Positions 36,997 to 45,191 of a stretch of 64,000 nucleotides of DNA are shown here, piece after piece. This DNA comes from Treponema denticola. Its GTDB lineage: Bacteria > Spirochaetota > Spirochaetia > Treponematales > Treponemataceae. The notes beneath the pieces were generated by a model. It was not told where the DNA came from. It was given only the letters and a program-made list of their open reading frames with translations, and made no database searches. The stretch's first letter is position 1. Each line of letters starts with the position of its first letter. The position numbers were made by a program, and so were the translations under genes. Where the stretch lies: positions 2,046,001-2,110,000 of the forward strand of contig NZ_CP038800.1 in the NCBI RefSeq assembly GCF_024400535.1, read 5' to 3'.

Positions 36997-37800
36997 ATGA
37001 AAAAAAGCTTTGACGAACTGACCATTGCAGACGATTTTATGTTTTGCAAGGTAATGCAGGACGAAGGTATTTGTAAAGAGTTTCTCGAAATGGTCTTGGC
37101 AGATAAAATCGGGAAAATTACCTATCTGTCGTCCCAAGATGCCGTCTTTACCGGCTCGGAATCCAAATCAGTACGCCTCGATCTGCTTGTAAAGGACGAA
37201 GCTGGCAAATCTTACGACATCGAAATGCAAGTGGCGAACGAACATAATATCCCCAAGCGTATGCGTTATTATCAGGCAGCAATCGACATCGCATTCTTAG
37301 ACAAGGGTACTCACTACAAAGCCTTGAACGAAAGCTATATTATTTTCGTTTGTCTTTTCGACGCTATCGGGAAAGGCAAACCGCTCTACACATTTGAAAA
37401 TATGTGCCTTGAAGACCGGCAAACACCCTTACGAGACGGAACAAAAAAGGTTATAATCAATGCGGAAGCATTCGGCAAAGCCGAAGATGCGGAACTCAAA
37501 GGCTTTTTGGAATACCTCAAGACAGGTACAATCAACACGGAATATACAGGGAGGATAGAAACAATGATACAGGCAGTAAAACACAACGAACAGGCACGCA
37601 AGGAATACCGCTTTATTTCGGGCTTTGAAATGGACGCACGGGAAGAAGGCATACAACAAGGTAAATCGCTCGGTATTGCTGAAGGTTCCCGTCAAAAAGC
37701 TCTTGAAACGGCAAAGATATTAAAACAGCTCGGTGATTCCGTAAAAAAGATAATGCAAGCGACCGGCCTAACTCAAGAAGAAGTGGAATCGATTAGCTAA
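36997..37800 (+). CDS. Rpn family nuclease / PD-(D/E)XK transposase-like protein
   Basis: AGGAGGAGGTG places the start at MKKSFDELT (36997), not 42 bases earlier. The 267-aa protein opens DDFMFCKVMQDEGICKEFLEMVL and has the nuclease core RLDLLVKDEAGKSYDIEMQV (D..E.Q pattern of PDDEXK_2) and a repeat-rich C-terminus. The family (RpnA-type) promotes recombination and is spread widely in treponemes in many copies. It is on the opposite strand and lies between the ECF genes and the ABC pair, splitting what looks like one operon. Confidence 0.87.
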   Translation: MKKSFDELTIADDFMFCKVMQDEGICKEFLEMVLADKIGKITYLSSQDAVFTGSESKSVRLDLLVKDEAGKSYDIEMQVANEHNIPKRMRYYQAAIDIAFLDKGTHYKALNESYIIFVCLFDAIGKGKPLYTFENMCLEDRQTPLRDGTKKVIINAEAFGKAEDAELKGFLEYLKTGTINTEYTGRIETMIQAVKHNEQARKEYRFISGFEMDAREEGIQQGKSLGIAEGSRQKALETAKILKQLGDSVKKIMQATGLTQEEVESIS

Positions 37801-37809
37801 TTTATAATT

Positions 37810-37871
37810 CGGTTTATTCCCGGCTTCCGTGTCGGGGATAAACCTCGAGTTTTGCAAACCCTGGCACGATT
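37810..37871 (+). repeat. Partial double-hairpin repeat after the Rpn gene
   Basis: GGTTTATTCCC pairs with GGGGATAAACC (one mismatch), followed by TCGAGTTTTGCAAAC, the CGAG linker and a tiny second hairpin. The CATCG end is missing, so it is a degraded copy of the family seen at 50294-50362. Confidence 0.45.
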
Positions 37872-37911
37872 GAAACCACCGCATATCCTGTGCGGGAATT
37901 AAACTACCCTG

Positions 37912-37958
37912 ACCGCCACAAGCCTGACAAAGCTCCGGCTTCGGGGGCGGTTTTTTTG
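37912..37958 (+). terminator. Terminator after the Rpn gene
   Basis: ACCGCC (37911-37916) pairs with GGCGGT (37946-37951) around an inner GCC/GGC pairing, followed by seven T. Confidence 0.6.
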
Positions 37959-37972
37959 TGTGCGGGTGTTTC

Positions 37973-38036
37973 TTACAAACTTTTGCTCATAACCGGCTTT
38001 ACAAAACCTGCCTCGACTATCTCGTAATCATCTACG
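37973..38036 (-). pseudogene. Possible 3' remnant of a lost gene
   Basis: Just after the S-component stop, the minus strand reads VDDYEIVEAGFVKPVMSKSL and a stop, with no start codon. It looks more like coding sequence than spacer and may be the tail of a gene lost when the operon was rearranged. The family is not recognised. Confidence 0.3.
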
Positions 38037-38039
38037 GTT

Positions 38040-38633
38040 TTACCGCTCCTTAAAATGCCGTTTTAAGATGAGCTTGCCGATATAGATACCTGCAATACCG
38101 AAAACGATAGCGGATACTATGCCGATGACGGCGAAGGTTCCGGTAAAATATTTCACATATTCAAGTATCTCTTCTCGGCTCATTCCCATTTCCTGCCACT
38201 TTGCTAATTCCCGTTCCAAAAAGGAAAGGAAAGGGAACACGCCTCCGGTAAAATATGCAGCCTGCGTTAGTCCGTGACCGATACCGACCGAAAGCGTTTT
38301 GAACCTTGTTTTTGTAATAATCACATCGGCTATCAAACCTGCAATGACAACAAAAATCAGACAATTAATACTTCCCATTCCGGTCAGCGTAAAAAGCGCA
38401 ACGCCTAAACCTGCAAGCAGCGTCAATACGCCGAATCTCCGAACAGTCTTTACAACAAAAAGCACGATAGGCCCCATCAAAAGTCCCGTCATACCGGGCG
38501 CGAACACATGCATAACGGGGATAGTAACGGCTGTCAGCATTCCGACCCCATAAATAACGGCTGCATAAATTGCGGCCATTAAACCGATTAAAACAAAATA
38601 ACTGATTTTCCAGTGATTGGTTTTTGTTTCCAT
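38040..38633 (-). CDS. ECF transporter S component, Trep_Strep (MptD-like) family
   Basis: A 197-aa protein with five or six membrane helices (YFVLIGLMAAIYAAVIYGVGM, LLMGPIVLFVVKT, GVLTLLAGLGVALF, FAVIGIVSAIVFGIAG). The pattern matches the Trep_Strep family, substrate-binding membrane subunits of ECF-type importers found in treponemes and streptococci. It is 4 bases downstream of the double ATPase and is the last intact gene of a three-gene ECF operon. The related streptococcal gene set (siaFGH) imports haem; haem or another iron compound is therefore likely but unproven. Confidence 0.85.
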   Translation of the reverse strand: METKTNHWKISYFVLIGLMAAIYAAVIYGVGMLTAVTIPVMHVFAPGMTGLLMGPIVLFVVKTVRRFGVLTLLAGLGVALFTLTGMGSINCLIFVVIAGLIADVIITKTRFKTLSVGIGHGLTQAAYFTGGVFPFLSFLERELAKWQEMGMSREEILEYVKYFTGTFAVIGIVSAIVFGIAGIYIGKLILKRHFKER

Positions 38634-38637
38634 ACCT

Positions 38638-40128
38638 TTATAACCTCTCTTTAAAAATATATTCCAACTGCATCGTGCCGTTCAATTGAAAATCTTCAGT
38701 TATTTGCCCATCTTCCAAAAGAACCGCTCTATTGCAGGTGTTTAAAATGAATTCATAATCATGCGTGATAATAACGGAGGCGTTTGTCTTGCCCGTTATC
38801 GAATCTATTAACGCACAGACATTTTGCATACTGCCGTAATCCAAACCGCTTGTCGGTTCGTCAAAAATAGTGAGCCGCTTATTTTGTAAAAATGATGCGG
38901 CGACTACCAAGCGCTGTTTTTGTCCCATCGACAGCGTTGTCGGATGCTGTTCTTGCAGCGTCGAAAGATCAAGCGCTGTAAGAACGCTTTGTATCCGGTT
39001 TTCCCGATCGGGCATCGCTTCGTTGCCGAGCAGTAAATCGTCATATACGCTGCACCCGAAAAGCTGAAAGTCTACATTTTGCATCACATATCCGGCGGTC
39101 TTACTGCGTACCCTAGCAGGGAACGCTCTTCCGTCCAACAAAACGGTACCGCTCTGTTCCTTTTTTAATCCGCACAGGATTTTCCCCAGCGTTGTTTTTC
39201 CGCATCCGTTTTTACCGATTAAAGCAATCTTGTCTCCGGGATATATCGAAAGATGTATTCCTTTTAAAACCTCAGCATTTTTCCGATATCCAAAATGAAT
39301 ATCGTGCAGTACAACCAAGGCTTCGTCTTCATGCTGACGCCGCGGAGCGGGCAGCGTATTGCGGTGATTTTGAAATAAATGCAAGCCTCGAAGTCCTTGT
39401 TTGTGGAACTCATCATTACAGATAGTGCGTAACGAATCTTTTTCATATTCCCGTACTATGGTTCCATTTTCCATTACAATGAGCCGGTCGCAGAGTTCCG
39501 CCAAATAATGCAGCCGGTGCTCGATAATGAGTATCGTGTAACCTTTTGATTTTAGCTGTGCAAGTATTTGTGTAAGCAATTCGACGGATTGATAATCGAG
39601 ATTGGAAGACGGCTCGTCCATCAGTACAACGCGCGTGTCCAACATTAAAACCGAAGCGATTGCAATCTTTTGTTTTTCACCTCCGGAGAGTTCCGAAAGC
39701 TTTCTGTTCAAAAGCGGTTCCAGCGATAGCAGTTTTGTAACACGGTGCAGCCGCTCTTGTATTTCTTCTTTTTCTATACCGTAATTTTCGCATGGGTACA
39801 CAAGATCGGAAAGTACATCGGTGGTAAAAAACTGACTTTCGGGATTTTGAAAAACGGATGCCGCAATGTTCGATATATCACATATACGCATCGACGAAAG
39901 AACTTTGCCGTTTAATGTAAGCGTTCCGTTTATTTCTCCTTCATAAAAACGGGGACACAGCCCGTTCATACAACGAAACAGGGTCGTTTTTCCGCAGCCG
40001 CTTTTTCCGGTAATAACAACCAGTTCTCCTTTTTTGATAGACAAGGATAAGTTCTGAATTACCTGCACCGCCGCACCGTTATACTGATAGCTTACATCGT
40101 TCAGATTGATCATACGCGAGGCTCTCAT
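38638..40128 (-). CDS. ECF transporter double ATPase (two CbiO-like domains fused)
   Basis: Two ABC ATPase domains lie in one 496-aa chain. The first has Walker A GKSGCGKTT, signature LSGGEKQKIAIA and Walker B VVLMDEPSSNLD; the second has GKNGCGKTT, LSMGQKQRLVVA and LTIFDEPTSGLD. This replaces the separate EcfA1/EcfA2 pair. The start codon follows the CbiQ-like stop directly (TGAATG); an internal ATG five codons later is also possible. It would power the S component next door through the CbiQ-like T component. Confidence 0.92.
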   Translation of the reverse strand: MRASRMINLNDVSYQYNGAAVQVIQNLSLSIKKGELVVITGKSGCGKTTLFRCMNGLCPRFYEGEINGTLTLNGKVLSSMRICDISNIAASVFQNPESQFFTTDVLSDLVYPCENYGIEKEEIQERLHRVTKLLSLEPLLNRKLSELSGGEKQKIAIASVLMLDTRVVLMDEPSSNLDYQSVELLTQILAQLKSKGYTILIIEHRLHYLAELCDRLIVMENGTIVREYEKDSLRTICNDEFHKQGLRGLHLFQNHRNTLPAPRRQHEDEALVVLHDIHFGYRKNAEVLKGIHLSIYPGDKIALIGKNGCGKTTLGKILCGLKKEQSGTVLLDGRAFPARVRSKTAGYVMQNVDFQLFGCSVYDDLLLGNEAMPDRENRIQSVLTALDLSTLQEQHPTTLSMGQKQRLVVAASFLQNKRLTIFDEPTSGLDYGSMQNVCALIDSITGKTNASVIITHDYEFILNTCNRAVLLEDGQITEDFQLNGTMQLEYIFKERL

Positions 40129-40971
40129 TCAAAATAATTTTGCGTACATACTTGCCGTCAACACTGTGATTGCAGCGAGCGAAAACATGGCATCTATCGG
40201 CCGGAGTTTGACATCAAAGTACGATGTTTTTTTACCGGTGTTTTCAATGCCCTTAACCAATGCTGCACAGGAAAGTTCTTCCGCAGTCTTTAGGCTTTTA
40301 AACAACATCGGCACGATTATAAATTCCATCATCCTTATCGGATGAAGCATAGCTGAACGTTTTGAGGTGTACAAACCTTTCAGTTTCATCGCATCGATGA
40401 TAATCAGAAAATCATCTTTTATTGCAGGAAAATAACGAAACATTACCGTTATGCTAAGGATAACGCCTCGCGGAAGCCGCATACGATCGAGCGCCATTGT
40501 AATTTCCGAAATATTTTTTTGGTTTTGAATTACCGTTCCCAACAGCATAAAGGGAATAATCCTCTGCACGATAAAAGCGACTATTCCGATAACGGAAAAA
40601 ACCGCAGAGTGAAACACTGGCAGCTTCAAATGAAAAATTAGTTGGTAATAGGAAAAAAGCACTGCAAACAAAATAGCGTAGCACAATAAGACACCGTATA
40701 ATAGACCTGTTCGATAACTTGCATTATCGAACAGGTCGACGAGTTCTAAATCGTGCAAATAGCACGATTTAGAACATCGCATTTTAAGGCAGCCTGTTCT
40801 GAAACTGAAGTTTCCGAACAGGTTTAATTCTGTTATGACCGGCACCGCCGCCGCAACGATAAAAGAGCTGAGCGTTACCTCCGCCTTTCCGGAAATCAGC
40901 ATAAAAACCATAATCACTATGTCTAAAAAAAGAAGCGTTCTAACATCAACAGCGGTTTTAATCTCTTGCAT
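40129..40971 (-). CDS. ECF transporter T component (CbiQ-like) with an in-frame palindromic repeat insertion
   Basis: The 280-aa protein has membrane helices and the coupling motif region DRMRLPRGVILSITVMFRYFP and DAMKLKGLYTSKRS typical of CbiQ/EcfT. Residues about 48-89 break the pattern: a polar, Cys-containing stretch (NLFGNFSFRTG...SYRTG) is encoded exactly by a three-hairpin DNA element (40704-40831). Removing it joins AAVPVIT to LLYGVLLCYAI and restores normal membrane helices. The frame is kept, so the protein may still work with a loop insertion. It is the first gene of the ECF operon; no good ribosome site is visible. Confidence 0.87.
   Translation of the reverse strand: MQEIKTAVDVRTLLFLDIVIMVFMLISGKAEVTLSSFIVAAAVPVITELNLFGNFSFRTGCLKMRCSKSCYLHDLELVDLFDNASYRTGLLYGVLLCYAILFAVLFSYYQLIFHLKLPVFHSAVFSVIGIVAFIVQRIIPFMLLGTVIQNQKNISEITMALDRMRLPRGVILSITVMFRYFPAIKDDFLIIIDAMKLKGLYTSKRSAMLHPIRMMEFIIVPMLFKSLKTAEELSCAALVKGIENTGKKTSYFDVKLRPIDAMFSLAAITVLTASMYAKLF
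40704..40831 (-). repeat. Three-hairpin palindromic element inside the CbiQ-like gene
   Basis: Stem 1 is 14 bp perfect (40704-40717 with 40724-40737), then GACGAG. Stem 2 is 14 bp perfect (40743-40756 with 40762-40775), then ATCG. Stem 3 (40792-40804 with 40809-40821, one mismatch) has the AAACTGAAGTTT tip also seen at 26898-26933. The gene stays open through all three. Confidence 0.85.
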
Positions 40972-41186
40972 ATAGTAAAACTTTCCCCTATTTGTGTGAA
41001 GATTTTACAACAGCAATAGATTTTTGTCTTAAAAACAGCTAAAAGATTGGCTAAGATTGACGGCTTTTGGCTTGAATTTTCATCTTTTCTCATACAAAAG
41101 TTTCTGCTTATAAAAACAGTTCCGCCTTGCCGAAAAAAAATGTTGTGATTATACAGCGGATCGAAGCCGCCGTAAATTTTTCTCCC
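40972..41186. other. Gap between the ECF operon and the helicase gene
   Basis: About 215 bases. It must hold the ECF operon promoter and the helicase 3' end, but I see no clear promoter, terminator or hairpin. Confidence 0.3.
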
Positions 41187-43175
41187 CTATATCGAAAACT
41201 TTTTTTTCATTTGGCTGAAGATATCGGCGATGCGTTCTTCTTCGGCTTGGGCATCGGGCTCATGGTATTCAACGAGGTCTGCAGGAATCTCATCCAAAAA
41301 AGGAGATGGAGCACATTCGGTTATGCCGCCCTGTTTCCGTCTCTGCCTGCAGCTTGTAATAAAAAGGTTTTGTTGGGCTCTGGTGATAGCCACATAGAAA
41401 AGGCGGCGCTCTTCTTCGACATCTCCGTCATTTTCTTCGACACTCCTTGCATGAGGAATAAGGCCGTCTTCCGCTCCTGCAATAAAAACCACGGGAAACT
41501 CCAGACCCTTTGAAGAATGAATAGTCATAATATTTACTTCGCCTTTTTCTTCTTCAGTATCATCGCGGGTTAAAAGAGTAATGCGGTTAAGATAATCGTA
41601 GAGGCTTCCGTCCCAATTGTCGGGATTGTTTTCCCAATCGTCCATCGAGTGCAAAAAACTTTCGATATTCATCATTTTAAATTGAGCTGCCTTTTCGCTT
41701 TTTTGGTATTCGGTAATAAGGTATTCGTTATAGGCGATGTCGTCCAAAAGTTTTCTAACCTTTTGAGCAAGGCCCTTCCCCGAAAGAAGCTGGGTGCGAT
41801 GTGCGCTTATAAGTTCGGCAAATTCTTTTAAATCTTCGATGCTTTTTCCCCTCATATCTTCAGGCGGGTTTTCAAGAAGAAGACGGATTGCAGTCCGCAT
41901 TGAACAAGAATTTTCCGTTGCAAGAGCGGAAAGGGTTTCAAGAGTTTTTTTGCCTATGCCCCGCCTCGGCGTGTTGATAATGCGCAGGAGGTTTACATCA
42001 TCGTCGGGATTTGCAACAACGCGCAGATAGCTTATAAGATCTTTTATTTCCTTCCGCTGAAAAAAACTTGTCCCACCCGACATTCTATACGGAATGTTTA
42101 CTTCCAAAAAGGATTCTTCCAATGGGCGGCTTAAACTGTTGGCACGGATTAAAACTCCGAAGTCGGAATACTTAAAACCTTCTCTTTGCTTTAAGCTTAA
42201 AATCATGTCCGAAATAAAATCGGCTTCCGCCGCCTCGTTTTCGGGAATAAAAATTTCGATGGGGCGGCCCGAATCTTTTTCTGACCAAAGAGCTTTTACC
42301 TTGCGGTTTACATTATGAGAAATTACGCCGTTTGCAGCAGCCAAAATTGTCCCTGTTGAACGATAGTTTTGTTCAAGTTTTATTTCAATCATTTCGGGAA
42401 AGTCTTTTTCAAAGTTGCGGATATTTTCAAAACTGGCACCCCGCCAAGAATAAATAGATTGATCGTCATCGCCTACTACGCAGATATTTTTGTCGGCGAT
42501 GAGCTTCATAAAATTATATTGCTGTGTGCTGGTATCCTGAAATTCATCAACCATTATATATCGGTATCTTTCGCGGTACTCTTCCAAGACTTCGGGGTGT
42601 TCTTTAAATATTTTTATTGGAAGCATTATAAGGTCGTCAAAGTCTACTGCATTATAAAGTTTAAGCCCATCCTGATATTCTTTATAAAGAGCCTTGTACG
42701 AATCATGTTCGTTTGTCCAATCCTTTCTTCCCATTTTGATATTGGAAAAAAGAATGCCTACCTTATAAACATCCAAGGCATCTGCCGAGAATTTAAGTTC
42801 TCTTCCGCATTCTTTAATCAACTGATTGCGGTCGGTTTCATCATAAATACTGAAATTACTTCTCCAGCCTATTTTTTCGATGTGAGAACGCAGCACCTTA
42901 ACCCCAAAGGCGTGAAAGGTACTGACAGTCAGGTTTTGAAGTTTTTTGCCGGTAAGCTCTTTTATTCGATCTGCCATTTCCTTGGCGGCCTTATTGGTAA
43001 AGGTAAGAGCCAAAATCTGAGACTGGGGAATCCCCTTGTCGAGCATGTGTGCAATTCTAAAAGTGATAACGCGTGTTTTCCCCGAACCGGCTCCAGCTAT
43101 TATAAGCACCGGCCCGTTAATCGTAGTAACGGCTTTAAACTGTTCGGGATTAAGACCTTCAGTAAATTCATTCAT
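41187..43175 (-). CDS. pcrA: ATP-dependent DNA helicase, UvrD/PcrA type
   Basis: A 3'-5' superfamily 1 helicase for excision and mismatch repair or clearing of stalled forks. Motif I is IAGAGSGKTRVITFR (about 20), motif II VDEFQDTSTQQYNF, motif III DDDQSIYSWRGA, motif IV EQNYRST, motif V TIHSSKGLEFPVVF and motif VI FYVAITRAQ. The 662-aa length is slightly short of PcrA; the C-terminal Tudor-like tail seems absent. I start at MNEFTEGLN (43175) because a TGGTATACT promoter element lies just upstream; the extra 13 codons from 43214 span that element. Confidence 0.93.
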   Translation of the reverse strand: MNEFTEGLNPEQFKAVTTINGPVLIIAGAGSGKTRVITFRIAHMLDKGIPQSQILALTFTNKAAKEMADRIKELTGKKLQNLTVSTFHAFGVKVLRSHIEKIGWRSNFSIYDETDRNQLIKECGRELKFSADALDVYKVGILFSNIKMGRKDWTNEHDSYKALYKEYQDGLKLYNAVDFDDLIMLPIKIFKEHPEVLEEYRERYRYIMVDEFQDTSTQQYNFMKLIADKNICVVGDDDQSIYSWRGASFENIRNFEKDFPEMIEIKLEQNYRSTGTILAAANGVISHNVNRKVKALWSEKDSGRPIEIFIPENEAAEADFISDMILSLKQREGFKYSDFGVLIRANSLSRPLEESFLEVNIPYRMSGGTSFFQRKEIKDLISYLRVVANPDDDVNLLRIINTPRRGIGKKTLETLSALATENSCSMRTAIRLLLENPPEDMRGKSIEDLKEFAELISAHRTQLLSGKGLAQKVRKLLDDIAYNEYLITEYQKSEKAAQFKMMNIESFLHSMDDWENNPDNWDGSLYDYLNRITLLTRDDTEEEKGEVNIMTIHSSKGLEFPVVFIAGAEDGLIPHARSVEENDGDVEEERRLFYVAITRAQQNLFITSCRQRRKQGGITECAPSPFLDEIPADLVEYHEPDAQAEEERIADIFSQMKKKFSI

Positions 43176-43185
43176 AGGAAGGGTG

Positions 43186-43194
43186 AGTATACCA
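43186..43194 (-). promoter_or_regulatory. Extended -10 promoter of the helicase gene, short leader
   Basis: On the minus strand TGGTATACT fits TGnTATAAT. The ATG is 10 bases after the box, leaving a leader of about 4 bases and no ribosome site. Confidence 0.45.
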
Positions 43195-43246
43195 AAAAAC
43201 GGGAAATTTGGCAAGAAGCGAAATTAAACAGTTTTATCTATCTTTG

Positions 43247-44926
43247 CTAAAACTTAAGACCCTTAATCCAATCTGCTATAATCGGTTCCACGGTTTTTAT
43301 ATCGAAGCCTAGTTTTAATACTTGACCCCTCTGTTCTGAGATACCCCAATTTTGGTAGGGGTTATCGTAGTTTTGATCAAAGAAATCGTAGATATAGTTC
43401 TCGGCATCGTTTTGCTCGTTACCGAACATTGAAATCTTTTGAACAGCGGACTTTTCAAGCACCTTCCTGATTGAAGGTCTTATCCCTTCAAAAAAGAGCC
43501 CTTTATGAATTTGATATTTATCACCCCTCATGGTCTTAATCATTTCCGAAATTGAGCCTGAAGGATTCATCTCAAGCTTAGGCCTTTCAAAATAGGCCTC
43601 CGATTTTGATTCTTCTTTTGGAACTTCTACAAGGTTTTCTTTTTTTATGCTATCGTTTTTAAGTTCTTCATTTTTAAGTTTGTTTTTTTCAAGTTTCGAC
43701 TTTTTAAGTTTATCCGTTTTTTTGTCGGGTAAAGATTCTATGTTTTGTGATTTGTTTTCTAAATTTAATTCTTCTTTTTTAGCTTTCGTTGTTTCAAAAA
43801 CAGCATCTTTTTGAACAGGCTCTGTTTTGGTATCCGTTGATTTTTTAATCCTTACCTTTTCAGCTTTTATAAGATTTACCTTTTCGGTTTTCGTATCGAA
43901 AACTTTTTTTTCTTTTTTCGGTTTTACTTTTTTTTCTAAAACGGCCCCTGCATCGGAAGCTTCATCAATAGATTCTTCTTTCTTTTTTACAGGTTCTATC
44001 GAAACTTTTACCCTAGCCCATTCCCTTTGAAGATAAAGGTCTCCGCTTATACTGTAGTAATAACCGTTTACCAAATTCAATAGGACGGCCTGTAAAATTT
44101 CTTCATCTTTCCAGTTTCTAAATCTTCCGATTTTTACGGCCTGAAAAATATTAAAGTTATTGGTTCTGTATTTCCGGCTGTACAATAAAACGATATTTTC
44201 AAATCCGCCGTCAGCATAAACCGGCCAATACTTTAAAGTGTAAGCAATAACTTGATCTTCAACCCGTTTAATATCTGGAGAAATAATTATTGAATCTACT
44301 TGCTCTTTTGTAAAAACAATCTTAGAAAAGTCAAGGGTAGCGGGAGGCCTGTAGGCAGCCCGTTCTCTTTTTTGACGGGATAATATTTCATCCTGTTCAT
44401 CTCTATAGGCTTTTACCGATGAAAGGGTATCGGTAACATAGAGGCGGATAAGCTCTGCCGATTTTTTCATTGCAGCCTGTTTAAACCCTATGATGTCTGC
44501 ATAGCGTGCATATTTTTCAGTAAATGAAATAGAAGCAAATCTATCGGAAGAAACAGCCGATACTATTTTTTCGCATTCTTGAATAACGTTATAAACATCG
44601 TTTGTATCAAGATTAGCTGTTCTTTCGGTAATAAAGCCTATAACCCGTTTAATCTGCGTTATAGTTTTTTGAGCAAGGCTGATTAAATTTGCAGTCAGTA
44701 GTTCCTGAAACCTATGGGATCTCAGTCTATACGAAGACATCAGTTCATACCTCATAGAATCATCCGGATATTTCCGCTTTAATTTTCCATTGTATAATAA
44801 AAGGGCTTCATTAAGGAGCCCTGTTTTTCTCAGTTCAAAATATCTTTCAATATCAAGATCTTCCGAAAGGCTCACCTGAGGATATTCTTGTTTTAAGACT
44901 TGTTTTTCAAGTTCCGTTATTTCCAT
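43247..44926 (-). CDS. Large conserved-looking spirochaete protein of unknown function
   Basis: This 559-aa protein has no signal peptide or membrane segment. The N-terminal 290 residues are mainly helical (LISLAQKTITQIKRVIGFI, YADIIGFKQAAMKKSAELIRLYV). A Lys/Glu-rich, probably disordered stretch at about 305-435 follows, with repeated K-K-E and L-K-N-E-E-L-K patterns. A small folded C-terminal domain (HKGLFFEGIRPSIRKVLEKSA, NYIYDFFDQNYDNPYQNWG) ends it. The architecture suggests a cytoplasmic scaffold. I recognise no family. It is a single-gene unit between the helicase and a divergent operon. Confidence 0.7.
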   Translation of the reverse strand: MEITELEKQVLKQEYPQVSLSEDLDIERYFELRKTGLLNEALLLYNGKLKRKYPDDSMRYELMSSYRLRSHRFQELLTANLISLAQKTITQIKRVIGFITERTANLDTNDVYNVIQECEKIVSAVSSDRFASISFTEKYARYADIIGFKQAAMKKSAELIRLYVTDTLSSVKAYRDEQDEILSRQKRERAAYRPPATLDFSKIVFTKEQVDSIIISPDIKRVEDQVIAYTLKYWPVYADGGFENIVLLYSRKYRTNNFNIFQAVKIGRFRNWKDEEILQAVLLNLVNGYYYSISGDLYLQREWARVKVSIEPVKKKEESIDEASDAGAVLEKKVKPKKEKKVFDTKTEKVNLIKAEKVRIKKSTDTKTEPVQKDAVFETTKAKKEELNLENKSQNIESLPDKKTDKLKKSKLEKNKLKNEELKNDSIKKENLVEVPKEESKSEAYFERPKLEMNPSGSISEMIKTMRGDKYQIHKGLFFEGIRPSIRKVLEKSAVQKISMFGNEQNDAENYIYDFFDQNYDNPYQNWGISEQRGQVLKLGFDIKTVEPIIADWIKGLKF

Positions 44927-45001
44927 AAAAAGCTGCCCATTTTAGTCAAAAATCACAACCTAATAGTATAGGAAAAAAAGAAAAAAAACAAGGGTAAATA
45001 C

Positions 45002-45030
45002 TTGAAAATTCAGCATTCAGATGTTATATT
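45002..45030 (+). promoter_or_regulatory. Promoter of the CXXC peptide / polyferredoxin operon
   Basis: TTGAAA (45002-45007) and TATATT (45025-45030) are 17 bases apart. A leader of about 17 bases contains GAGG before the ATG at 45054. Confidence 0.6.
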
Positions 45031-45053
45031 TAATACCCTGAGGTCAAAAATAA

Positions 45054-45191
45054 ATGAAAAAGAAAATAGCGGCAATACTTGTTATTGTTTTAGCGTTAAG
45101 CTTTACCCTTATAGGAATATACCGCGGAGAAGTTGCTGTAGTCCTCAAAAAGGCTGTAAATATATGTATGGAGTGCATAGGAATTGGCTAA
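45054..45191 (+). CDS. CD1871A-family CXXC motif peptide
   Basis: A 45-aa ORF too short for most gene finders: one membrane helix (IAAILVIVLALSFTLIGIY), then RGEVAVVLKKAVNICMECIGIG with the CxxC pair (CMEC) at the end. This matches small clostridial proteins called the CD1871A family, which also sit directly before a NapH-like 4Fe-4S membrane protein. It overlaps that gene by 8 bases, so translation is coupled. The CxxC may pass electrons or disulphides to or from the neighbours. Confidence 0.8.
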   Translation: MKKKIAAILVIVLALSFTLIGIYRGEVAVVLKKAVNICMECIGIG

